Shown one piece after another: positions 13,844 through 21,871 of a DNA stretch of 29,030 nt; position 1 is the first letter of the stretch; each line of letters opens with the position of its first letter. The translations under genes and the position numbers were made by a program. The stretch covers positions 1 to 29,030 of the forward strand of contig JBJEPW010000036.1 in NCBI GenBank assembly GCA_051881435.1. Reading direction: 5' to 3'. Under the pieces are notes generated by a model. The model did no database searches, had not been told where the DNA came from, and saw nothing but the letters and a program-made list of their open reading frames with translations. This DNA is from Fimenecus sp051881435. Lineage in GTDB: Bacteria; Bacillota; Clostridia; Oscillospirales; Acutalibacteraceae.

Positions 13844-14086
13844 CTATGCCACTGTTATTGTTGTATCGCTAACACTTTTGCGGCTTGAATGAAGGTGCAG
13901 ATGCTCGCCCCGTTCAACCGCTTTTTTATGGTTTTTAATGCGGATATATCTTCTTATATTGCCGATTACAATTCTTCTGACCGCTTGCTCAAAGGCAATT
14001 ACCTTATCCTCATGAATAAATCCGTAAATCAAAAGGCAAATTGCCGCAAATTCTAATAAAGTTCTGATTGCAAATGCTGTTGTCAT
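13844..14086 (-). CDS. small membrane protein with SOS-like promoter
   Basis: An 80-residue protein I do not recognise by family. One hydrophobic segment lies at residues about 4-23 (AIRTLLEFAAICLLIYGFI), followed by a basic, amphipathic tail (VRRIVIGNIRRYIRIKNHKK) and a His/Ser-rich end. A good GGAGGT ribosome site precedes the ATG at 14086. It has an almost perfect promoter flanked by LexA-like boxes. Small LexA-controlled single-pass proteins include the division inhibitors YneA and SosA; this one has no LysM or peptidase motif, so any such role is only a suggestion from the regulation. It is monocistronic and convergent with the sirtuin. Confidence 0.75.
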   Translation of the reverse strand: MTTAFAIRTLLEFAAICLLIYGFIHEDKVIAFEQAVRRIVIGNIRRYIRIKNHKKAVERGEHLHLHSSRKSVSDTTITVA

Positions 14087-14115
14087 AATTTATACCTCCG
14101 ATACCGAACAAATTT

Positions 14116-14179
14116 GAACAAATGTTCTTTACAAGTCATATTATATCCGTTTTTTTCAAAATGTCAATACAAATGTTCG
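14116..14179 (-). promoter_or_regulatory. consensus promoter with two LexA-like boxes
   Basis: On the minus strand, TTGACA (14167-14162), a 16-base spacer and TATAAT (14145-14140). A full GAAC-N4-GTTC box (14127-14116, GAACATTTGTTC) sits just after the start point, and a second, imperfect CGAACATTTGTAT (14179-14167) abuts the -35. A half-site CGAAC is at 14105-14109. This matches the Gram-positive LexA (DinR) operator core. Confidence 0.65.
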
Positions 14180-14445
14180 CAAAAATTTGTATTTTGCGTC
14201 CGTTTTTATGGACTTAAATTTATGGTATTTTAGTTAATTTCTTACTGTATATGTATTTTATCACAATATATTGTATATGTCAAGTAAATTACACACAAAA
14301 TATACGATTTTTGCAAATATTTGCTCTTTTTTAACCTTACAAAAAATTTTTTTAATAAAAAATCGGCTAAACTATTTATTATTTATGTGTTTTAGTGTAA
14401 AATATTAAGGATAATATTCAATTGTATGCGTATTGAGGTAAAATT
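14180..14445. other. AT-rich gene-free stretch before obgE
   Basis: No gene is seen. It holds a perfect 12-bp palindrome ACAATATATTGT (14263-14274), two copies of TGTATATGT (14246 and 14272), and a weak candidate obgE promoter (TTTATT 14375-14380, 17 bases, TAAAAT 14398-14403). GAGGTAAAATT before the obgE ATG is the ribosome site. Confidence 0.4.
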
Positions 14446-15717
14446 ATGTTTGTAGATATTGCAAAAATAAAAATCAAGGCGGGTGACGGCGGTAACGGCG
14501 CAGTTGCCTTTCACAGAGAAAAATACGTGGCTTCGGGCGGTCCCGACGGCGGCGACGGCGGCAAAGGCGGTAACATCGTTTTTAAGGTTGACGACAATCT
14601 CTCCACCCTTGCGGATTTCCGTTATAAAAGAAAATACAAAGCTGAAAACGGCGCAGACGGAAGCGGAAGCCGCAGAAACGGCAAAAAAGGCAAAGACCTT
14701 ATTATCCGTGTGCCGAGAGGTACGATAATCCGTGAAACGGAAAGTGGAGTTATTATGGCGGATATGTCCACCGACGATGAGTTTATCGGGGCAAAGGGCG
14801 GCAACGGCGGCTGGGGCAACTCACACTTTGCCACATCTACAAGACAAACTCCCCGTTTTGCAAAAAGCGGCGCTCCCGGTGAGGAGTGGGAGGTACAGCT
14901 GGAATTAAAGCTTATTGCCGATGTGGGGCTTTTGGGCTTTCCCAATGTGGGCAAATCCTCCCTTATTTCCGTTGTAAGCCAGGCAAAACCCATTGTGGGT
15001 GATTATCATTTCACTACCATTGTACCCGTTTTGGGCGTTGTTACAATGGGACCTGAAAAAAGCTTTGTAATGGCAGATATTCCCGGTCTTATTGAGGGCG
15101 CCAGCGAGGGTATCGGTTTAGGCCACGAATTTTTACGCCATGTTGAGCGGTGCCGTATGCTTGTGCACATTGTTGATGTTGCAGGCAGTGAGGGCAGAGA
15201 CCCCATTGAGGATTTTGAAGCCATTAACCGTGAGCTTAAAAACTTTAATCCCGAGCTTGCAAAATGTCCTCAGATTGTGGCAGGCAACAAAATCGACCTT
15301 GCAACAGATGAGCAGTTAGCCTCCTTCCGTGAGTATATTGAGAGCAAAGGCTACGAATACTATGAAATAGTAGCCCCCATTAAACACGGCACACAGGAGC
15401 TTATAAATGCGGTTGCAAGAAAGCTTGACACTCTGCCACCCGTAAAGCGCTACGAAAGCGAAGAAATACCCATGACTGTGATTGAAAAGAGGAGTAAAGA
15501 CGGCTTTACGGTTAGAGTTGAGGACGGCGTATATATTGTTGAGGCGGACTGGCTTTACAGAATTTTGTGCAAAACCGACCTTGACGATTATGAATCTCTC
15601 CAATACTTCCAACGTGTTCTTCAGCAAAGAGGAATTATTGACGCTCTTATTGAAAAAGGTATTACCGAGGGCGACACCGTAAGTATTTACGACCTTGAAT
15701 TTGACTATGTACCGTGA
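14446..15717 (+). CDS. obgE: Obg/CgtA GTPase involved in ribosome assembly
   Basis: An essential GTPase that binds the 50S subunit (423 aa). The glycine-rich Obg fold covers about residues 1-157 (GDGGNGAVAFHREKY, GGPDGGDGGKGG). The G domain follows with P-loop GFPNVGKSSL, switch region HFTTI, DIPGLIEGAS, NKID and a SAKT-equivalent region (VAPIKHGTQ). The C-terminal OCT domain (about 345-423, MTVIEKRSKDGFTVRVEDGVYIVEADW...) is present, as in Firmicute Obg. It is full length. The stop overlaps the ribosome site of the mini-III gene. Confidence 0.97.
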   Translation: MFVDIAKIKIKAGDGGNGAVAFHREKYVASGGPDGGDGGKGGNIVFKVDDNLSTLADFRYKRKYKAENGADGSGSRRNGKKGKDLIIRVPRGTIIRETESGVIMADMSTDDEFIGAKGGNGGWGNSHFATSTRQTPRFAKSGAPGEEWEVQLELKLIADVGLLGFPNVGKSSLISVVSQAKPIVGDYHFTTIVPVLGVVTMGPEKSFVMADIPGLIEGASEGIGLGHEFLRHVERCRMLVHIVDVAGSEGRDPIEDFEAINRELKNFNPELAKCPQIVAGNKIDLATDEQLASFREYIESKGYEYYEIVAPIKHGTQELINAVARKLDTLPPVKRYESEEIPMTVIEKRSKDGFTVRVEDGVYIVEADWLYRILCKTDLDDYESLQYFQRVLQQRGIIDALIEKGITEGDTVSIYDLEFDYVP

Positions 15718-15725
15718 GGACTTTT

Positions 15726-16145
15726 ATGAGATTGTTTGACAAAGATATTGACGCAGATTTATTAAGTCCGCTGACTCTTGCTTTTACAGGCGACGCTGTT
15801 TTCTCGCTGTATATCCGTGAAATGCTGGTATGCAGTGCAAACCGACCGGTAGGTCAGTTACATAAGCTTTCGGTTCAATGGGTAAAGGCGTCGGCACAGG
15901 CAAAGGGTATGAGAGCCGTTTTGCCGATGCTCACCGAAAAGGAAACAGAGGTTTTTAAAAGGGGCAGAAACGCCCACACCTCTCACACTCCAAAGAACCA
16001 AAGCGGATGTGACTATCATTACGCAACCGGTTTCGAGTCCCTTGTTGGCTATCTGTATTTAAAGGGCGAAAACGAACGCCTTTCCCTGTTGCTTAATGAG
16101 GTAATCAAGCATTTCGGGGATGACGAGGTTGGAAAAGAGCCGTAA
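15726..16145 (+). CDS. mrnC: Mini-ribonuclease III
   Basis: The 23S rRNA 3'-end maturation nuclease of Firmicutes: an RNase III catalytic domain without the dsRNA-binding domain (139 aa). LAFTGDAVFSLYIRE carries the first catalytic acidic residue, and TGFESLVGYLYLKG carries the second. HTSHTPKNQSGCDYHYATGFE is the family-typical loop. I choose the ATG at 15726, 5 bases after TGAGGA, over the GTG at 15714, which overlaps the obgE stop. The gene is within the obgE-lepA ribosome-function cluster and overlaps yitT by 26 bases. Confidence 0.93.
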   Translation: MRLFDKDIDADLLSPLTLAFTGDAVFSLYIREMLVCSANRPVGQLHKLSVQWVKASAQAKGMRAVLPMLTEKETEVFKRGRNAHTSHTPKNQSGCDYHYATGFESLVGYLYLKGENERLSLLLNEVIKHFGDDEVGKEP

Positions 16146-16986
16146 AAAACTTACATCGTTTTTAATTGACATGCTTTATTTCCTATTGGGCGGAGCCCTT
16201 TATTCCGTCGCCGTAAACTGCTTTACATCGAGAAGCAACATCTTAAACGGCGGATTTACGGGACTTGCAACTGTGTTGAATTTCCTTACAGGCGCACCCA
16301 TAGGCACGGTGATATTCATTCTTAATGTTCCTCTGTTTTTTCTCTCATACAAAAAGTTAGGGGCAAAATTTGTAATAAGAACGGCGATTGCCACCTTTAT
16401 TATGTCGGCTCTTATTGACTTGGGAACTGTTTTGCCGGTTTATAAAAACGATTTACTGCTTTCTTCACTGTTCGGCGGAGCACTGTCGGGAGCAGGCTTG
16501 GGAATTGTGTTTATCCGCAACGCCACAACAGGGGGAACGGATATTATTGCAAAGCTCATTCAGTTAAAATTCCCTCACATTTCAATAGGAAGAACAATTT
16601 TACTGTTTGATTTGGTTATTGTTATTTTAGGCGGAATTGTTTACCGTAACGCGGAGTCAATGCTCTATGCGGCGGTGGTTATCTTTTTAAGCTCACAGAC
16701 AATCGACTATATAATTTACGGCGTAAACAGAGGCACAATGATAACGGTTATTACCGAAAAAGGCGAAACAGTGCGTAACATAATCATAAATGAGCTTCAC
16801 CGCGGAGTTACGGTGCTTAAAGGTCACGGCGGCTACACCGACGGTGAAAAAGATGTAATTATGTGCGCCTGCTATGACAATCAGACAAACAAATTTATAA
16901 AAAAAATAAAATCAGCCGATGAAAAAGCCTTTTTCATTGTTACACAGTCAAAGGAAATTCTCGGCGAAGGATTCAGAAATATTTAG
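16120..16986 (+). CDS. YitT family membrane protein (DUF2179)
   Basis: A 288-residue membrane protein with five to six hydrophobic segments in the first about 200 residues (LYFLLGGALYSVAVNCF, GTVIFILNVPLFFLSY, FGGALSGAGLGIVFI, ILLFDLVIVILGGIVY and others). A soluble C-terminal DUF2179 domain follows (MITVITEKGETVRNIIINELHRGVTVLKGHGGY). The signature RNATTGGTDIIAKL is typical. The transported substrate, if any, is unknown for the family. The start is uncertain: the ATG at 16120 has only a weak GGGG upstream, and a TTG at 16129 is equally placed. It overlaps the mini-III gene. Confidence 0.88.
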   Translation: MTRLEKSRKKLTSFLIDMLYFLLGGALYSVAVNCFTSRSNILNGGFTGLATVLNFLTGAPIGTVIFILNVPLFFLSYKKLGAKFVIRTAIATFIMSALIDLGTVLPVYKNDLLLSSLFGGALSGAGLGIVFIRNATTGGTDIIAKLIQLKFPHISIGRTILLFDLVIVILGGIVYRNAESMLYAAVVIFLSSQTIDYIIYGVNRGTMITVITEKGETVRNIIINELHRGVTVLKGHGGYTDGEKDVIMCACYDNQTNKFIKKIKSADEKAFFIVTQSKEILGEGFRNI

Positions 16987-16999
16987 ATGAGGTAAAACA

Positions 17000-18808
17000 A
17001 TGGCAAAAAAAGAAAACATCAGAAATTTCTCAATAATTGCTCATATCGACCACGGCAAATCCACCCTTGCGGACAGGCTTTTAGAGCTTACCGAAACGGT
17101 GGCAAAGCGTGATATGACCGACCAATTGCTTGACAATATGGATTTGGAAAGAGAGCGCGGAATAACCATAAAGGCTCACGCCGTTAAGCTTGACTACAAG
17201 GCTCAGGACGGCAATACATACGAGCTTAATTTAATCGACACTCCCGGTCATGTTGACTTTAACTATGAGGTTTCACGCTCCCTTGCCGCCTGCGAGGGCG
17301 CTGTGCTGATTATTGATGCCTCACAGGGAGTTGAGGCTCAAACTCTTGCCAACACATATTTAGCTCTCGACCACGATTTAGAGCTTGTCCCCGTTATCAA
17401 CAAAATTGACCTGCCTGCCGCCGACCCCGACAGAGTGGCAAACGAGGTGGAAGAGGTAATAGGTCTCCCCTGCGATGAAGCACCAAGAGTTTCGGCAAAA
17501 ACAGGTGAAAATGTAGAGGAAGTTCTTGAAAGCATTGTAAAGCTTGTTCCACCGCCCGAAAACAACGACGATAAACCCCTTCGCGCATTGGTTTTTGACT
17601 CTGTTTATGACAGTTACAAAGGCGTTATTGTTTATGTCCGCATTATGGACGGTAAAATCAAGCCCGGCGACACAATGCGAATGATGGCAACAGGTGCGGA
17701 GTTTACAGTTGTTGAAGTCGGTTATATGCGTCCCAACTCAATGGAGCCGCAAAGTGAACTCACATCAGGTGAAGTCGGCTACATTACTGCGTCTATTAAA
17801 ACGGTAAGCGACGCCCGAGTAGGCGACACGGTAACAACCGCCGAAAATCCTGCCGCCGAACCCCTTGCAGGCTACCGAAAGGTAAATCCCATGGTTTTCT
17901 GCGGTGTTTATCCTGCCGACGGTGCAGACTATGAAAATCTTCGTGAGGCTCTTGAAAAGTTACAGTTAAACGATGCGGCGCTTTCCTTTGAGCCCGAGAC
18001 CTCGGGTGCATTGGGATTTGGTTTCCGCTGCGGATTTTTAGGACTTTTGCACCTTGAAATTATACAGGAACGCCTTGAAAGAGAATACAATCTTGACCTT
18101 GTTACAACAATCCCAAGTGTTATTTATAAAGTTCATCTTACAAACGGAGATGTTATTGAAATCGACAACCCAAGCCACTACCCTGACCCTGCGGTTATTG
18201 ATTATTGTGAAGAGCCTACTGTTGAGGCACACATTTACGCTCCTCCCGAATACATCGGTTCAATTATGAATCTATGTCAGGACAGACGCGGTGTTTATGT
18301 AAACACTACTCATCTTGCTTCCGACCGTGTTGATTTGCATTATATTTTACCTCTTAATGAGATTATTTACGACTTTTTCGATGTGCTTAAATCACGCACC
18401 CGCGGTTATGCGTCCTTTGACTATGAAATGAGTGACTATCAGCGTTCAAGCATTATTAAACTTGACGTTCTTCTTAACGGTGATATTATTGACGCTCTTT
18501 CGTTTATGATTCACAGTGAAAAGGCTTATGCAAAGGCACGCAGAATTGCAGAAAAGCTGAAAGAAAATATTCCGCGTCAGATGTTTGAAATACCCATTCA
18601 AATGGCCATCGGCGGCAAGGTTATTGCCCGTGAAACCGTTAAAGCAATGCGTAAAGATGTTCTTGCAAAGTGCTACGGCGGCGATATTACAAGAAAAAAG
18701 AAACTGCTTGAAAAGCAAAAGGAAGGTAAAAAGCGTATGCGCCATTTCGGTACCGTGGAGGTGCCTCAGGAGGCGTTTATGGCTGTTCTTAAGCTTGACG
18801 ATGAATAA
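17000..18808 (+). CDS. lepA: elongation factor 4 (LepA), ribosome back-translocase
   Basis: A translational GTPase of 602 residues, standard length. It has G1 AHIDHGKSTL, switch region RERGITIKA, G3 DTPGHVDF, G4 NKIDLPAADP, the EF-G-like domains, and the LepA-specific C-terminal domain with the basic tail (GGDITRKKKLLEKQKEGKKRMRHFGTVEVPQEAFM). The ATG at 17000 follows GATGAGG. It overlaps the downstream deacylase by 8 bases. The position after yitT in an obgE-led operon is a recurrent clostridial arrangement. Confidence 0.97.
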   Translation: MAKKENIRNFSIIAHIDHGKSTLADRLLELTETVAKRDMTDQLLDNMDLERERGITIKAHAVKLDYKAQDGNTYELNLIDTPGHVDFNYEVSRSLAACEGAVLIIDASQGVEAQTLANTYLALDHDLELVPVINKIDLPAADPDRVANEVEEVIGLPCDEAPRVSAKTGENVEEVLESIVKLVPPPENNDDKPLRALVFDSVYDSYKGVIVYVRIMDGKIKPGDTMRMMATGAEFTVVEVGYMRPNSMEPQSELTSGEVGYITASIKTVSDARVGDTVTTAENPAAEPLAGYRKVNPMVFCGVYPADGADYENLREALEKLQLNDAALSFEPETSGALGFGFRCGFLGLLHLEIIQERLEREYNLDLVTTIPSVIYKVHLTNGDVIEIDNPSHYPDPAVIDYCEEPTVEAHIYAPPEYIGSIMNLCQDRRGVYVNTTHLASDRVDLHYILPLNEIIYDFFDVLKSRTRGYASFDYEMSDYQRSSIIKLDVLLNGDIIDALSFMIHSEKAYAKARRIAEKLKENIPRQMFEIPIQMAIGGKVIARETVKAMRKDVLAKCYGGDITRKKKLLEKQKEGKKRMRHFGTVEVPQEAFMAVLKLDDE

Positions 18809-19283
18809 TGAAATTTTCCTAAAACTCGATGAAATGAATATCCAATACAAAACGGTGGAGCATCCTGCCGCTTTCACAATGGAGGAAATCGCCGAATACA
18901 ACCTGACCTCACACGGTCACATACCGAAAAACCTTGTTTTGCGTGATGTTAAGGGAACCCGGAATATGCTTGTAGTTGTGCACGGCGATAAAAGGGCGGA
19001 TTTGCGCCTTATCCGTGACGAAATCGGCTCAACTAAATTGAGTTTCGCCTCCGATGAACGGCTGAATAAGTATCTCTCCGTTGAAAAAGGTTCTGTATCC
19101 CCTCTCGGCGTTATATTCGACAGGGAAAAGGAGCTTGAAATCTATTTTGACGGCGATTTGAAAAAAGAGGAAGTTGTGGGCTGTCACCCCAACGACAACC
19201 GTGCAACCGTGTTTTTGAAATTTTCCGACCTTTTAAAATACATAGAAAACAGCGGCCACACCGTTAAATTTATTAAAGTATGA
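18801..19283 (+). CDS. ProX/YbaK-type aminoacyl-tRNA editing deacylase
   Basis: A 160-residue single-domain trans-editing enzyme predicted to hydrolyse mischarged Ala-tRNA(Pro). It matches the ProXp-ala/PrdX group: HPAAFTMEEIAEYN near the N-terminus, the conserved lysine in PKNLVLRDVKG, and the loop GSVSPLGVIFD. I start at the ATG at 18801 inside the last codons of lepA (8-base overlap); longer in-frame extensions lie inside lepA. The stop overlaps the hemW start as ATGA, so these genes are translated together. The coupling with lepA, a translation factor, is consistent with a quality-control role. Confidence 0.88.
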   Translation: MNNEIFLKLDEMNIQYKTVEHPAAFTMEEIAEYNLTSHGHIPKNLVLRDVKGTRNMLVVVHGDKRADLRLIRDEIGSTKLSFASDERLNKYLSVEKGSVSPLGVIFDREKELEIYFDGDLKKEEVVGCHPNDNRATVFLKFSDLLKYIENSGHTVKFIKV

Positions 19284-20389
19284 AAAACATCGGTCTTTAT
19301 CTTCACATTCCTTTTTGCCGTTCAAAGTGCCCTTACTGCGATTTTTACTCTTTTTCGGGAAAATCGGAGCAAAAGGCAGAATATGTAAATGCTTTACAGA
19401 AGAAAATCGCGTCAAGTGTTTCGACTTTACAGCATAGCGGCGAGTGTAAAGCAGATACGCTTTACATAGGCGGAGGGACGCCCTCCGTTTTGGGAGGAAA
19501 AATGCTCTCAAGCCTTGTAAATACGGCAAAGTCGGCTATACTTACAGAAGATGCCGAAATCACCGTTGAGTGCAATCCTTACGGTTTGGACGATGATTTT
19601 TTCAAAAAATTACGGGACTGCGGAGTGAACCGAATTTCCATAGGACTGCAATCTGCCGTTGACATGGAAAGACGAGCTTTGGGCAGACTGTCAGACAAAA
19701 AGCAGATTGAAAAGGCGGTTAAGGCGGCGCAAAAAGCAGGCTTTTCAAACATCTCTCTTGATGTTATGTTAGGTATTCCCGACCAAACGGAAAAATCTCT
19801 CAACGAAACGCTGGAGTTTTGCCTGTCTTTGGGTGTACCCCACATAAGCGCTTATATTTTAAAGTTAGAGGAGAATACTCATTTTTACCGCAATGCCTCG
19901 AAATACAATTTCCCCGATGAGGATTTGACGGCGGATTTGTATTTGCAGATGTGCGAAGCCCTTGAAAGTGGCGACATAAAGCAGTATGAAATCTCAAACT
20001 TTGCACAATCGGGCTTTGAAAGCCGCCATAATCTTAAATATTGGCATTGTGAGGAGTATTTGGGGCTTGGTCCTGCCGCCCATTCGTTTATTGACGGCAA
20101 AAGATTTTATTATCCCCGTGATTTTGAATTGTTTTTAAAAGGGAACGCCCCTGTCCCCGACGGCGAAGGCGGGGATTTTACCGAATACGCCATGTTGGCG
20201 CTGCGTCTTACGGAAGGACTTAACGAAGACAAAGTTTTTAAGCGTTTCGGTCATAATATCCCGAAAGAGATTTATGAGAAATCACAAATTTTCGTTGATA
20301 ACGGATATATGACTGCCGGTGAAAAAGGTCTTGCATTAACAAGAAAAGGATTTTTAATTTCAAACGCAATTTTAGCGGAAATATTGTAA
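19280..20389 (+). CDS. hemW: HemW radical SAM protein (CPO-like, heme chaperone family)
   Basis: A 369-residue radical SAM protein of the HemN/HemW group. The cluster motif is CRSKCPYC (C13, C17, C20 region), followed by YIGGGTPSVL and the HemW-type ECNPYGL segment, QTEKSLNETL and HISAYILKLEENTHFY. It lacks the extra N-terminal residues of true HemN, fitting HemW, a heme-binding chaperone often mis-annotated as coproporphyrinogen oxidase. The start overlaps the deacylase stop. The RAYT gene starts 2 bases after the hemW stop. Confidence 0.9.
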   Translation: MKNIGLYLHIPFCRSKCPYCDFYSFSGKSEQKAEYVNALQKKIASSVSTLQHSGECKADTLYIGGGTPSVLGGKMLSSLVNTAKSAILTEDAEITVECNPYGLDDDFFKKLRDCGVNRISIGLQSAVDMERRALGRLSDKKQIEKAVKAAQKAGFSNISLDVMLGIPDQTEKSLNETLEFCLSLGVPHISAYILKLEENTHFYRNASKYNFPDEDLTADLYLQMCEALESGDIKQYEISNFAQSGFESRHNLKYWHCEEYLGLGPAAHSFIDGKRFYYPRDFELFLKGNAPVPDGEGGDFTEYAMLALRLTEGLNEDKVFKRFGHNIPKEIYEKSQIFVDNGYMTAGEKGLALTRKGFLISNAILAEIL

Positions 20390-20391
20390 AT

Positions 20392-20877
20392 ATGAATGAA
20401 AAAGATTTGCCTAAAAGAAAAAATATTCGGCTTAAAGATTACGATTACAGCAGTAATGGAATGTATTTTGTAACCGTATGCACGAAAGATAAGAAGCCTA
20501 TATTATCGGAAATAGTAGGGGACGATGCCCTCATCGTCCCGAAAAAGATTATACTTAAACCGTATGGAAAAATTGTTGAAAAACATATAAATCGAATAAA
20601 TGATGTTTACGATAATATAACGGTTGAAAATTATATTTTTATGCCTAATCATATTCATCTTTTAATTTTTATTGATGAATTTCAATACGGGACGATGAGG
20701 GCATCGTCCCCTACAAAGCTTGGAACCGTAATTCGTTCGTTAAAAACCTTTGTTACAAAAGAAATTGGGTTTCCTATCTGGCAAAGATCGTATTACGAGG
20801 AGATAATACGAGACGAAAAACATTTTCAATCGGTGTGGAACTACATCGAACACAACGCATTAAAGGAATATAAATAA
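20392..20877 (+). CDS. REP-associated tyrosine transposase (RAYT, Y1 HUH family)
   Basis: A 161-residue single-strand-specific HUH nuclease of the IS200-like/RAYT branch. The metal-binding HUH motif is MPNHIHLLIF (84-93; H87, H89). The nucleophile is probably Y134 or Y135 in WQRSYYEEIIRDE (130-142). The N-terminal NIRLKDYDYSSNGMYFVTVCT is typical. Two REP-like hairpins are embedded in frame: one encodes V42-P50 and its exact inverted copy encodes residues about 100-107 (GTMRASSP). The frame is intact across both. There is no strong ribosome site, and the gene begins 2 bases after hemW, so expression probably depends on readthrough and coupling. No flanking target duplication is evident, which fits a domesticated, non-autonomous RAYT. 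Confidence 0.9.
   Translation: MNEKDLPKRKNIRLKDYDYSSNGMYFVTVCTKDKKPILSEIVGDDALIVPKKIILKPYGKIVEKHINRINDVYDNITVENYIFMPNHIHLLIFIDEFQYGTMRASSPTKLGTVIRSLKTFVTKEIGFPIWQRSYYEEIIRDEKHFQSVWNYIEHNALKEYK
20515..20541 (+). repeat. REP-like unit inside the RAYT gene (copy 1)
   Basis: GTAG (20515-20518), a perfect 9-bp hairpin GGGACGATG / CATCGTCCC (20519-20527, 20532-20540) with loop CCCT, and a closing G. It is 27 bases, exactly nine codons, in frame with the transposase (GTA GGG GAC ...). Confidence 0.9.
20688..20714 (-). repeat. REP-like unit inside the RAYT gene (copy 2, inverted)
   Basis: The exact reverse complement of copy 1 over all 27 bases, 146 bases downstream. On the minus strand it again reads GTAG followed by the GGGACGATG / CATCGTCCC hairpin. 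Because it is inverted and in another phase it encodes a different peptide (GTMRASSP) but keeps the frame open. Confidence 0.9.
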
Positions 20878-20879
20878 TT

Positions 20880-20908
20880 TTGACATTCATCCTTATTTGT
20901 GGTAGAAT
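20880..20908 (+). promoter_or_regulatory. consensus sigma-A promoter of metA
   Basis: TTGACA (20880-20885), a 17-base spacer and TAGAAT (20903-20908), 35 bases before the metA start and 2 bases after the RAYT stop. The short leader leaves no room for a SAM riboswitch or T-box. Confidence 0.8.
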
Positions 20909-20942
20909 AAATATTTGATATTGAAGAAAAGAGGTGGAACGA

Positions 20943-21860
20943 ATGCCTATTAAAATTGACAACCAACTGCCGGCAAGGCATAATCTTGAATTGGAAAATA
21001 TCTTTGTTATGAGCGAGTCGAGAGCCGCATTGCAGGACATTCGTCCGCTTAAAATCATACTCCTTAACCTGATGCCTACAAAAATCGAGACGGAAACGCA
21101 GATTTTAAGGCTTCTCAGCAACACTCCCTTGCAGGTTGAGGTTGAGCTTTTGCAGGTTGCAACTCACGAGAGCAAAAACACCTCAAAAGAGCATATGCTG
21201 AAATTTTACAAGACCTTTGAAGATATAAAGGACGAAAAATTCGACGGTATGATTGTAACAGGCGCTCCTGTTGAGATGATGCCCTTTGAAGAGGTGGATT
21301 ATTGGGACGAGCTTTGCACCATCTTTGATTGGGCAAAAAGCCATGTCTATTCCTCATATCACATCTGCTGGGGAGCTCAGGCGGCGCTTTATTATCACTA
21401 CGGAATACCCAAATATCAGCTTCCCGAAAAGATGTTCGGCATATTCCCCCACAAGCCCCTTGATATGTACCATCCTCTGCTTCGAGGCTTCAGCGATGTT
21501 TTCTATGTGCCCCATTCAAGGCATACAGAGGTAAAAAAAGAGGACATTGCCCTTGTTAAGGATTTGCAGATACTCTCATATTCCGAGATTGCAGGCGTTC
21601 ACATTGTTGCCGATATGGAATGTAGAAATTTCTACTGCACGGGTCACTCGGAATACGACAGCGACACACTGGCAAGGGAATATTTCCGTGATTTGCACAA
21701 AGGTCTTCCCATAAAAATGCCTTATAATTATTTTCCCAATAACGACACCCGCTTAACGCCTCCCCTTACATGGAGAGGAGCAGGCAGTCTGCTGTTCCAG
21801 AATTGGCTTAATTACTTTGTTTATCAAAGAACGCCCTACGATATTTCGGAAATAAAATAA
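20943..21860 (+). CDS. metAA: homoserine O-acetyltransferase (MetA fold)
   Basis: Activates homoserine for methionine synthesis. The 305-residue protein has the MetA fold with the nucleophile C142 (HICWGAQAALY), H235 and E237 (TGHSEYD) and K47 (PTKIETE), all at canonical numbers. E111 in TGAPVE marks acetyl-CoA specificity; succinyl-using enzymes have Gly there. It is therefore predicted to make O-acetylhomoserine. The ATG at 20943 follows AGAGGTGG by 5 bases; an in-frame GTG at 20934 overlaps that site. It is monocistronic, with its own promoter and terminator. Confidence 0.93.
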   Translation: MPIKIDNQLPARHNLELENIFVMSESRAALQDIRPLKIILLNLMPTKIETETQILRLLSNTPLQVEVELLQVATHESKNTSKEHMLKFYKTFEDIKDEKFDGMIVTGAPVEMMPFEEVDYWDELCTIFDWAKSHVYSSYHICWGAQAALYYHYGIPKYQLPEKMFGIFPHKPLDMYHPLLRGFSDVFYVPHSRHTEVKKEDIALVKDLQILSYSEIAGVHIVADMECRNFYCTGHSEYDSDTLAREYFRDLHKGLPIKMPYNYFPNNDTRLTPPLTWRGAGSLLFQNWLNYFVYQRTPYDISEIK

Positions 21861-21871
21861 AAATGTATTTC

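Noticed and set aside
18585..18800. Upstream extension of the ProX-type deacylase into lepA
   Set aside because: The extra 72 codons overlap lepA in another frame and do not resemble the family, which begins at the ATG at 18801.
20392..20877. Intact IS200/IS605 insertion sequence
   Set aside because: The protein is RAYT-like, no tnpB is adjacent, and the hairpins lie inside the gene rather than at defined element ends.
20880..20942. SAM riboswitch or T-box before metA
   Set aside because: Only 35 bases separate the -10 box from the start codon, too short for either.
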